NCBI GenBank assembly: GCA_027943245.1
Contig: JANDJZ010000551.1
Coordinates: forward strand, 1-24,456
Direction: 5' to 3'
Origin: Acanthamoeba sp. SK_2022b
Taxonomy: Eukaryota > Discosea > Longamoebia > Acanthamoebidae
Length of the DNA stretch: 24,456 nt
Positions 9,765 through 18,935 of this stretch are shown piece by piece. The position numbers and the translations under genes were made by a program. How positions within the stretch are numbered: position 1 is the stretch's first letter; every line of letters starts with the position of its first letter. Below the pieces are notes generated by a model. It searched no databases and was not told where the DNA came from. It saw nothing but the letters and a program-made list of their open reading frames with translations.

Positions 9765-11335
9765 ATGGAGGTGGGCGAGGACACGCCCAGCACGGAGACG
9801 CAGAGCGCGGAAGTGCAGGCGGTGGAAATGAATTGCGGCCCCATTTACGGCGAGGGTGACGGACCCGAGCTCACCGGCTTCTTCTCGTCCGGCCACTCGT
9901 GCGACTACCTCGACGACCCTTCTTCGTCGAACGGGGCACGGTACGGTCAACACTGCAGTGCTCCCTGGGAGCCAACGCTGCCGGAGACTCACAGCGTGGT
10001 GATCGTCCACCATCACAAGGCTGTTCGTGTTCGGGGGACACGTGGGCCGATACGCCGGCCGAGACGACGGCGCGGTGAGGACCAACAAGCTGCTTGTCCT
10101 CCATAACGCACACGCTCTGGGAGTCGAGGAGGGCAGCAGCGACTCGCCGGCCTGGGAGAAGGGTGAGTGCTTGCGTGCCAAAGTCAAACTCATCGATGTG
10201 CCTGTGCCTGACTTGGGCCCACAGTGTCGTTGGGCAAGGTGAAGGGCAGGGCGGGCCACGCCACTTTCGTTCGGGACGGCAAGCTCTACATACACGGAGG
10301 CTACGACTCTGGCCACCGAGTCTTGTCCGACCTGATCGAGATCGACGCCTCCTCGAGTAAATGCCCACCTGTCTTCAGCCCAGCCTCCGTTCTGTTTGTC
10401 GACCCAACGCTCACCGACAACGACATGCGTGTGTGGTGCATGTGTGTTAGGCACATACGAATGCCGATCGCTGCCGTACGAATCGGTGGTGCAGAACGTG
10501 GAGCGGCGATGGCACTGCTCGTATCGGCTTCACAACAAGTTCTTCCTCCACGGCGGCTGGAACTCGAACGGCGCTCTCGACAGCCTCGTGTCGCTTGACC
10601 TCGGTACTGTATCACCAGCCGTGTGCGCGCGAGAAATATCTGGTCTCACTGCTGGTTGGTCGCAGACACGATGAAGTGGGACACGCTCGCGTGGGAGAAC
10701 GGGCCGTCGGCTCGACGATGGCACACGCTGTCTCCGATGCCCGGGCACCCCGAGCGACTGTTTTCCTACGGAGGCTACGACGCGCCCAAACACCCACTCG
10801 ACGACTCGTTCATACTCGACCTCGGTGAGTTGTCAGCTCAATGGGCGTAATTTCTTTTAATTCTAATATCATTTATATATTTACATTTTGGTTCGGGCTT
10901 GGATGGGTCAGGGTCCCAGCAGTGGATACAACCGATCACCAGGGGCGACGTACCGAGACCCCTGTGCCGACATACGCTCACTGCCCTGCCGGGGCCAAGC
11001 CTCAAGCAGATGATCCTGCTCGGCGGCTCCAAGAACGACGGATGCACCAACAAAGAGATCCGAATACTACACACAGGTACGCCACCAGACGAGTGATGAA
11101 CCTCAACGTTGAAAAAGGCGCCACTCAGTCACAGGGCTATGCTCTTATCTTTTGCGTTGTGCCACCAGATGACATGCGGTGGGAACTGGTTAAGGACGCT
11201 GGCCACCTGTTCCCGGTCATTCGACGAGGCCACATTGCAACGCCTGTGGGCGATCGCGGCATCGTGATAAGTGGTGGCTTTACCGCCGAGTACATCACGC
11301 CCTTCTACTGGCTAGACGCCCGCATGATTCGATGA
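9765..11335 (+). CDS. Kelch-repeat beta-propeller protein
   Basis: A 364-residue kelch protein from seven exons: 9765-9940, 10020-10162, 10225-10356, 10451-10603, 10666-10824, 10912-11076 and 11169-11335. Six kelch blades are marked by double-glycine motifs: VFGGH, IHGGY, LHGGW, SYGGY, LLGGS and ISGGF. Each is followed by a conserved Trp or Tyr region (DTMKWDTLAW, SQQWIQP, DDMRWELV). The blade edges fall near exon edges, so most blades are about one exon. There is no F-box, BTB or transmembrane segment; the N-terminal 40 residues are acidic. It is probably a protein-interaction scaffold; the partner is unknown. The first intron (9941-10019, 79 nt, acceptor CAAG) is needed to bring residue 59 into the LFVFGGH frame. 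The unspliced frame runs on for some 50 codons before shifting out of the kelch frame. Confidence 0.9.
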
Positions 11336-11389
11336 ACAAGTCAAAGATTACAAATATACCTTTAATTTGATTAAATACAAAGCTTTATG

Positions 11390-14300
11390 TTACAGCGCAT
11401 CTTTCTCTTGTGTAGCCACTTTGCTGTTCTTTCTCATCACGTTGCGGGCTGCAGCAGTTGGTTCTGTTGGGTTGTTTTTTGTTTCGACCAACTCCTCTCT
11501 TTCGGGGACGACTGGTATCTTTTCCAAGCTTATGGTTTTGCCAGACCTTGTGGTGGAGCGTCTTGTTCTTGTTGGTACGTTGTCGCCAGAGCCGTCGATT
11601 GCCTGAAACTCCTGCGTCGCCCTATGGACCGTGGCACCGAGTTAGGTTGGATCAAAGATGCCAAGCCTGCTGGAAATCTCAACTAGAGGTCGCGCTTGCC
11701 CACCTACCCGCAAACGGTGCAATAAAGAGCAAAGCTTCTATTGGTGTAGCTGCAGCAGGGGCAAACCCAGCCCCCAGCCGATAGCCATGCCATGCTAGAC
11801 TGGGTTTGGAGAAGTTTGCATTTTTTTAATCGCTGTTTCATTTCTTGTTGTGTGTTGGGGTGCCCAGTTAAATCCCGGGTTCAGGGGGTACTCACGGCCG
11901 CTTCACCTGAGAGGAAGCCATAGTAGCGGGCCAGCCAGTAGGGCAGCAGATAGGGAGTCGGTGCCTGTTCGCTGAACCCGCTGCCACCGTCCGGCGAGAA
12001 GGGATCGGCGTTCCACAGCAGCAGACTGCCCTCGTCCCACGGTAGCACGGGCGGCCTGTAGTCAGTCCCGGCGAATCGGTTGGACTGCTCCGTCCACACG
12101 AGGTCGAGCCGCTGGCTGTTGCGCACGGGCCAGTGCACCAGGGAAAGCGGCCAGCCACGCAGCGTCCAGGCCGCCGCGCCCATCGTGTCCACCTCCGCGG
12201 CCGCCGGCGACGATGAGCCAGACGACAGGTACGCCGACGCAGAGAGATACATGACATTCCAGAGCGAGGACCGAACGGGTTGCACGATGGCGTAGTAGCG
12301 GCTGATCGCGCGGCTAAACTCCGAACGCAGTTCGAACGGCGAAGCCCAGATCCAAGTAAAGAACGACAGGAATGCAAGCTCCTATATAGCGGGCAGGGTC
12401 GGTCAATCAACCAAGTTGCACTGACCACTTGTAGGCGGCAAGTGGTTAGGAGGGTGAGGTCGCGCGATACGTACATCGTCCGAGTAGTTGTCGTCGCCCG
12501 GGTGGACGTCCTTGGTGTTGATGATGTTGACGCCGTACTGGTGCTTCTCCACGAGCTTCTCGAGCTCGCGCTGGAACTTGGCCTCGCCCGTGAGGCGGTA
12601 GGCCGATAGCAGCCACGACACGATCTGGAGCGAGTTCAGTCCGTTCTGATCGGTCCACGTCAGGTTGTGGTTGAGGTACTCCGGCGACCACTTGCCCCTG
12701 ACGAAATAAAGAAATATTAAAAAAAATAGAAAAAAAATAATAAAATTGAAATCGGTGAGAAAAAACACAATAGAGGGAGGAGCGTACCAGCGAGTGGGCT
12801 GACCGGTGACGTCGATGAGGTAGAGCCCGTTGTCGACGATGTAGTTCATGGTGTCGTTGACGAGCCGAAGGGCGCGCGCCTTCTCGTGGGGCGTCTCGGC
12901 CAGAAGGTCGTGCACGAGCGGATACACAAACATGTGGCCGGTCACCTCATCTGACGACGTGTCCCCTGGATGAAGTGGGCAACGACCTGCGTGAGCGAGG
13001 CCATCGACTGTAGACAGAGCGACGAATGGAGCCAGAGGAAAGCGGACCTTGCCACACCCAGCCGGGGTAAGCGGAGCTGAAGTGCCAATCGGCCTTGGGC
13101 AGGGTCGTCTGCTGGGCCACCGTACGCGCCATCAGTCCTCGGATTCCCGTCACGTTGTACAAGAACTCTGGAGGAGTTGGTCAAACAAAAATCACCTTTC
13201 CAAAGGTTGTGCAACAAATGCGGTGATTGGTTGTGTCTAGATAGAGGTTAGCAAAGGTTACCCATGGCCTCGAAGTTCTTCCACGCCTCCCTCTTCACCG
13301 CAGGATCCTGATTGGACAACATTTTAAAAGTCCAAATCATGTGTAACCAACCGCGTCACGCCACCGGGGAGAGAAGAGGAGCCTTTAACCTTGGTCACGG
13401 CGTAGCGGAAGGCCTGCGAGGCGAGGTACATGGACGTCCACAGGCCCGAGTTCTCGGAGGCTTCGGGCTTCCAGCTCGAGAGGTCGCCAAAGGCGCCGAG
13501 GCCGCAGCTGCACACGTAGCCCAGGCGATCGTGCCGGGGCGTGACCATGGCCTGGTAGTGGTCGGCCTTCTTGGCCAGCGTCCACCCGCTCTCCCGGCGC
13601 ACGACGGCGATGCCGCCGTCCGTCACCGCCACCGCCGTCTCGTCGACCGAGTCTCCTACCGCGACCGCGAGCGAGGCCACGCTCTGGCCTCGGTCGAAGG
13701 TCTGGCCCGGCAGCCACCGAGGACCGAAGAAGTAGCGCCAGGCCGGGTCCTGCTGCTGCTGCGATTGGTCGGCCTCGACGTGGTAGCGGAGGAGGCCCAT
13801 CTTGCTGCCGAACCACACGGCGCCGCTGCGGGCCGACAGCGCGCTGGCGGTGAGGTTGACGACGGGCAGGCCGGTGGCGCCACGGATGCGGGTGGCAGTG
13901 AGGTCGGGCGCGATGACGGTGATGCTCTCGTCGTTGGGCACCCACAGGCGACCCGCGTTGTCCAGCGTCAGCGAGACCGGCACGGCGTCGACCACCGCAG
14001 GCACCCTGAACGACCGATCATGTGAGTGTGTGTGCGTGCACGCGTGTTACGTGATTGGCATACCAGAAGAAATTCCAGCGCTCGCTTCCATCGAAGCGCC
14101 ACAGCTTGTGCTGCGTGCCGGCCCACACGGCGGCGTTTGAGTAGTCGACAGCGAGCGACACCACGCCTTCGCCCTCGGTCGAGTTGACGTAGGAGACGCC
14201 GTCCAGCGTGCTCACGAAGAAGAGGCCTGCAACAGCAGCAGCGTAAGAATGGAGTTGAGTTGCAGATGTGGTGGAGTGGGGTGGGCCCGTCTTAGCTTAC

Positions 14301-15008
14301 CCCGATCAGAGCCAACCCACACGGCGTCGTTGCCGGTGGTGGCGAACACGACGGCGTTGACGGAGCCAAAGTTGAACGGGACAAGGCGGCACCGCTCCGC
14401 CCCTGGCGCGTCTACGAGCGAGCAACGGAACAGGCCATGGGCACTTGCCGCCGCGAGCTTGCCTGCATGACCGGGCCAGAATTATTACAATTTTATTAAT
14501 ATAACTGTAATTACGCAAATAAAAATAATTTAAATAAATGTGTGTGCGTGCCTGACGTGGTGGGATGGAAGGTAGCCCGCATGGTGACGTCGACCTTGAG
14601 GCCCAGCTGGTCGTCCACCCGCTTGAAGTTGGCCTTGTTGTCGACGCTCCCGCGTGCCGGCAGGTCGAGCGTCCAAGCGCCCTGGGTCTTGGTCAAGACG
14701 AGGAAGCTCGCCAGGCCATTGGCGCCTGAAGCTCTCGGGCGAGTGATGACCTGGAACGCGGCGTCGAAGGGCAACCTGTCCCAACCGGTTGGCAAATGAT
14801 CGAGATTTGGTTGGTTCGAGATTTTCATCTCATCTTGACGTGAAGAGCTGGAGAAGACAAAGATCTTGGAGGTGGTCTGCTCGAACGGCACGTCCTTGAC
14901 CATGGGCGCGTGAGCGAAGGAGGCATAGACGCCCGGTCTGGCCGCCTCGAAGCAAAGAGCGAAAGCGACGACAAAGGCCAAAAGAACGAAAGCGGGACGG
15001 GCGTCCAT
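11390..15008 (-). CDS. Secreted propeller plus alpha-helical barrel-like protein
   Basis: I do not recognise a named family. Ten minus-strand exons give 887 residues: 15008-14552, 14462-14301, 14226-14064, 14005-13390, 13307-13262, 13167-13048, 12965-12788, 12697-12475, 12381-11896 and 11602-11390. Residues 1-22 are a signal peptide (DARPAF then a VLLAFVVAFALCF core). From ~150 to ~440 there are repeated AVWVGSDRGLFF / AVWAGTQHKLWRF / RLWVPNDESITVI / AVWFGSKMGLLRY motifs, like the sensor propellers (Reg_prop) of bacterial hybrid kinases. Residues ~450-815 are helical and Trp/Tyr-rich (MFVYPLVHDLL, TWTDQNGLNSLQIVSWLL, HPGDDNYSDDELAFLSFFTWIW), resembling (alpha/alpha) barrel carbohydrate-active proteins; catalytic residues cannot be assigned. 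The first intron has a GC donor. The last exon is less certain: a GTGAGT donor at 11895 joins in phase to 11602, otherwise translation stops at 11883-11881 after a few more residues. Confidence 0.78.
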
Positions 15009-15684
15009 GGTGAAGGTCGAAGGGTGGCCTCCTGGATGTCGCAGGATTGCCTCGTAAAATTATATCCTTTGTAAAATTGTGTACCAAGGAGATTTGATCC
15101 TTGGTTCATCATTGGCGTAGAATTCCCCTTGCCGTACGTCCGGCAGACCACTTCGGGTTGGTTGATAATCTCCGGGCCAATCCAAGCAAGAAGTGTCATA
15201 CACCACTTGGCCCACCAAGAAGAGAAGATGGAGGAGCAGGCAGCCTGTGCTCACATCTTCATCACCACACCCGCCCAAATCAATGTCATCACCCACCTTT
15301 GCCCATGCCAAGTGCCTGCAAGAGGAAGGTGAAAAAAGATGCTGCAAAGAAGGCAAACCAGAGCACGTCTTGCTGTGTTTAGAAACTCTATGACATCACA
15401 CAATGGGACATGCTGCCAAACCACACAATGACAACTGCAGCAATGTTGCAGGAGATCATCCCCGTCAAGAAAGAATAAGAATTTATCTGTTGTATTTGGC
15501 TTCTGTCCCAGCTCACTCAAAGAAGCACTGGATCAGTGGAGTACCAAGAGAAGAGATAAAGTACTGTATCACAAAGATACTTGATTGTCAACCGACGAGC
15601 CAAAGTGATGGAGGAAAACACAGGGAGAGAAAAAGAAAACGGCCGGAGGAAAACCCTGAAGGGTGGTACGCACAAACAACGGGA
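15009..15684. other. Divergent intergenic region, propeller protein / aldo-keto reductase
   Basis: 676 nt between outward-reading start codons. I see no supported gene. It contains an 8-bp hairpin (15083-15105) close to the propeller gene start. An open frame from 15403 continues in phase into the reductase start but has no reductase-like sequence. Confidence 0.5.
15083..15105. repeat. Short perfect hairpin, 8-bp stem
   Basis: ACCAAGGA, a 7-nt loop GATTTGA, then TCCTTGGT. It lies 75 nt upstream of the propeller gene start and would be in its 5' UTR or promoter. Function unknown. Confidence 0.55.
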
Positions 15685-17477
15685 ATGGCGTCCAAGACTG
15701 TTCCCTTACTGACCCTGAACACTGGGGCTAGCATGCCCATCGTTGGTGTGTGTCACTCTCAACAAAGATTGTTCTCTGTTGCCTCTCCCTCGTTCATCGC
15801 CTCATCTACTCCTTCGCCATTACACACTCAGGGCTAGGCACCTGGAAGTTAGCTCCAGGCGATGTAAATGCTGCCTTGGAGGCCGCCCTCCGCGCTGGCT
15901 ATCGCCTCTTTGGTCACTAAGCGTTCATATCGTGAAAGGTAGTAGTGGCGCGCTGGCACTTATCACGTATCTTTTGTCATAACGCAGACTGTGCCGAGGC
16001 ATACGGCAACGAGGAAGCGATAGGACTGGCGCTCAAGAGCGCACTCGACACGGGCCTCGTCAAGCGGTACCAACCGGCGCGCTGTGCTTATGTGACCTGT
16101 GATGCGTGTGATGTGTGGCGTGACGGGATGATCATCGCATCAGAGAGGAGCTCTTCATCACGAGCAAGGTCTTCAACCACCACCACGAGGACCGCGCTGC
16201 CGCTGCCCTGCGCACCACGCTCAACAATCTGCAGCTCTCCTATCTCGTGAGTTTTCCCCATCTTATCCCGTTGAGCAATTATTAACGGGTGATTTTGGTT
16301 GTGGTGGCTTGGGTGGGTGGATGGATGGATGGATGGATGGATGAACGAACAGGACCTGTACCTGATCCACTGGCCGGTCAAGTTCGAGAACGAGGTGCTT
16401 CCAGTGGGACGGGAACCCGACGGACGACCCAATAAGCTGCTGAGATCTTCGATCGAGTTCAACGGCACATGGAAGGCTCTGTACGCCATTCCCCCGTCAA
16501 TACATCCCCCCTTCGGACTCTACGCACGAGACGAGAGAGAGAGAGAGAGAGGGATTGGTTCGTTAGTGGACTTACAATGATGGACGGAATGGGAACTTGG
16601 AATCAATAAGGGAGGGCTTCTTGCAGGAAGGGCTGGTGAAGGCCATCGGAGTGAGCAACTTCACAGAGGAGCAGATCGAGGAGCTCCTCTCCCATTCCCA
16701 TGTGCGTTCCAGTGCTCCCTTCACACCTGTGTTTTATTGGCAACCATCGCCACACACTGCCTGTACGCGGTGTGCTTGGGGATACTGCTGCCGCTTCACA
16801 CTCACACATACCGCCGACGACGGATGCAGACGGTGCCAGCAGTGAACCAGGTGGAGTTCCACCCGTACCTCTACCAGAAGAATCTTCTCGACTATTGCGC
16901 AAGCAAGGGTCCTGTTCTTTTTCGCAGGCCATGCTGCTTTATATGCTCATCATCCATCATCATCATCACTACGCAGCATATACCGACGCACTGGACGTAC
17001 ATCTCATTTCATTGCTGACTTGTGATCGTCCAGGTATCGTGGTGACAGCCCACTCGTCGCTGGGTTCGCCCGGTTCGCCAGCGGGGCAGCAGGACGGCGC
17101 ATCGCTGCTCAAGAACGACATCGTCAATGCGATCGCCAACGAGGTGAGCCGCTCTCCCGCGCAGGTGCTCATCCGATGGGCCATCCAGAAGGGTGCCGCC
17201 GTACGTCTCACTCCCTCCCCCCCCCACTCAGTTCGTTCTTTCTACAATGATCTACAATCACTCGCACTGGCTGGCGCCACGAGAGACTCATCGCTTCGAG
17301 GATACGCACCCACAGGTGGTCCCGAAGAGCACCAACGAGGAGCGGCTCAGGGCGAATCTGGACGTGTTCTCGTTCGAGCTGAGCGCCGAGCAAATGGCGC
17401 GCATGGACGGCCTCAACCGCAACCACCGCTACAGCCTTGGCTGGGTGGCTGGCCACTTCTACCCCCTCTCTAATTGA
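15685..17477 (+). CDS. Aldo-keto reductase
   Basis: An NAD(P)H-dependent carbonyl reductase of 316 residues, the family's usual size. Nine exons: 15685-15745, 15832-15912, 15988-16066, 16144-16246, 16353-16480, 16611-16701, 16830-16908, 17034-17200 and 17316-17477. The catalytic tetrad is present: Asp48 and Tyr53 (DCAEAYGNE), Lys82 (FITSKVFN) and His114 (YLIHWP). Further family blocks are GLVKAIGVSNFT, VNQVEFHPYL, IVVTAHSSLG and the cofactor-phosphate loop VPKSTNEERLRANL. The MASKTVPLLTLNTGASMPIVGLGTW start fits the family. The exon 6 acceptor is TAAG rather than CAG; it was chosen because it restores the TWKALEGFLQEGLVKA alignment. The substrate cannot be told. The gene has eight introns, unlike the intronless genes to its right. 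Confidence 0.94.
16315..16343. repeat. (GGAT)n short tandem repeat in reductase intron 4
   Basis: Five to six GGAT units after GGGTGGGTGG, in the intron 16247-16352. Confidence 0.85.
16533..16551. repeat. (GA)n repeat in reductase intron 5
   Basis: About nine GA dinucleotides within the 130-nt intron 16481-16610. Confidence 0.85.
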
Positions 17478-17624
17478 TTGGTGTCAAACGCTGGTGCTGG
17501 TGATGGGTGAGATGGTGCCCAAAGATAACAAGGAGACTAGATTGGTTTGTTCCTAGTTCGCCTACTTGGCAAGTTCTCTTCTCCACTCCCATCTGCAGTT
17601 CGTTCAGTTGTTGGGTGATCTTTT

Positions 17625-18770
17625 TTATCTTGTTTTATTTGCAGCTGCCACGCGCTGTGCAACGACTTTGACCAGGTTGAGCACACCAGCGTCGTGCTGG
17701 GCTTCGAGCGCGCGCAAGTGAGGCAGCACCAGGTGCATGGTCTCCAAAGCATAGGGGATGTCGTCGAACCCGTAGGCGATCACGTATCGGAATTCCGGGA
17801 TGCTGTCGGCTCGCCACTGGTCCTTCAACACGCCCGGCATCGGTACGACCACGCTGATGGCGCCCGCGAGCGCGGCTTCAACATTGCGGTAGGTGGAGAG
17901 GTCGTAACTGACAAACATCTGGGCACGGCTGAAGAGCTCCAGCCGCTCTCGCTTCTCCGCGTAAATGCTCAAGTTCCTCTGGTTGGGGATCGTGTCGGGA
18001 AGTGGAGGGAGACCCTTTCGGGTGTAGTTACGCCAGCTGGGCTTCCTCGAGAACACAAGGGTTCCGTTACGGGTGCCAACTACGGGGAGCTGGCGGTAGT
18101 AGTCCCAATAGTTATCCACAGCCTGCACATCCAATAGGTCGTAGCTGGCTGGGTTGAAGTCTTTGCAGTACTGCATCCCGTAGCATGCAAGCAGATCTTC
18201 AGTCGAGTAGTGGGAAGCTGGCAGGCCGCCGTTGGAACCAGGGAAGTAGAGAATCCATCTGACCACGTGCTGCGCGTTGAGCGGATTGTCGTGGATGACC
18301 TCGGGGTAGACCGCCACGCCGCGCGAGGCGTTCATCCAAGCTGGCAGCCTTGGCGTCAAATAGGCCGGGTTGAAAGTTAAGGCCCCATCATTACCCCAGG
18401 GGTGCAAATAAGCCAGCGGTCTGCCCTCCCTGCCGCTGAGCGTGTTGAGCTTATGAGCCAGCAGATGCAAAACAGTGCATCCGCCACACGACTCCATGTA
18501 GGAGAGCGCATAGATGACGAAAAAGAGATCCGGGGGCAACTCCTCCGTCCCATTAGCGCTATCCAGGGTGGACGCAAAGTAGGAGTCCATATCAAGGACA
18601 TAGGAGGGGGAGGACCGTAAGCCTCCGGTTACGCAATCCCAAGCAGAGGAGGAAAGTATCGACGAGGTCCACCACATCTCATTGAACCACACGATAGGTC
18701 CTGCAGCAAGGCCGAGAGCGAGAGCCCACAATAGTACATGACACCTCTTCGATACCGCTCTGTTGGTCAT
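17625..18770 (-). CDS. Membrane-anchored glycosyltransferase-like protein, intronless
   Basis: A 381-residue single-exon protein. Residues ~11-30 (CHVLLWALALGLAAGPIVWF) form one hydrophobic segment after a basic start, a type II signal anchor, so the rest probably faces the Golgi/ER lumen. The motif YPEVIHDNPLNAQHVVRWIL (about 155-174) resembles GT-B glycosyltransferases I recall from bacterial surface-polysaccharide loci. Later, FSRAQMFVSYDLSTYRNVEAALAGAISVVVP looks like the donor-binding half, where a conserved Glu and a small-residue loop hold the nucleotide sugar. Several NxS/T sites fit a lumenal domain. It is divergent from the ThDP enzyme gene with a 165-nt gap, and convergent with the reductase gene (147 nt). 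Lack of introns sets it apart from the genes to the left. The role of transferring a sugar made by the neighbouring enzymes is inferred from position only. Confidence 0.7.
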   Translation of the reverse strand: MTNRAVSKRCHVLLWALALGLAAGPIVWFNEMWWTSSILSSSAWDCVTGGLRSSPSYVLDMDSYFASTLDSANGTEELPPDLFFVIYALSYMESCGGCTVLHLLAHKLNTLSGREGRPLAYLHPWGNDGALTFNPAYLTPRLPAWMNASRGVAVYPEVIHDNPLNAQHVVRWILYFPGSNGGLPASHYSTEDLLACYGMQYCKDFNPASYDLLDVQAVDNYWDYYRQLPVVGTRNGTLVFSRKPSWRNYTRKGLPPLPDTIPNQRNLSIYAEKRERLELFSRAQMFVSYDLSTYRNVEAALAGAISVVVPMPGVLKDQWRADSIPEFRYVIAYGFDDIPYALETMHLVLPHLRALEAQHDAGVLNLVKVVAQRVAAANKTR

Positions 18771-18935
18771 AAAGTATGTTGGACGTCCAATTCTTTCCGG
18801 TGAAGATGAAAGGCATATCCTTCAACCTTTTCTGCCTGGTTTGTACCTTCCCTTTTGCGTCCCACCACTTTTTTTGGGTGGTAAACAGGGGCAGCGCCAA
18901 CACAGGTTTCCTTTTAATGGTAATACCCTCTCTTT
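18771..18935. promoter_or_regulatory. Compact divergent promoter, glycosyltransferase / ThDP enzyme
   Basis: 165 nt between outward-reading start codons. It is AT-richer than the flanking genes with T-runs such as CACTTTTTTTGGG. It must hold both promoters, suggesting possible co-expression. No named element is recognised. Confidence 0.5.

Noticed and set aside
9941..9994. A 54-nt intron ending at CACAG in the kelch gene
   Set aside because: It keeps the wrong frame for the LFVFGGH blade; only the 79-nt intron to 10019 restores the kelch frame.
11458..11784. Plus-strand open frame of 108 codons downstream of the kelch gene
   Set aside because: Its composition is Trp/Cys/Arg-rich without any recognisable pattern, and the opposite strand gives a better in-phase last exon for the propeller gene.
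14821..14890. A possible 64-nt intron in the first exon of the propeller gene (GTCAAG...GGGACAG)
   Set aside because: Removing it shifts the frame away from the protein-like sequence that follows, and the unspliced frame joins smoothly to the next exon.
15060..15520. Minus-strand open frames in the divergent intergenic region before the reductase
   Set aside because: Two short overlapping frames without conserved motifs and with no plausible splice partner.
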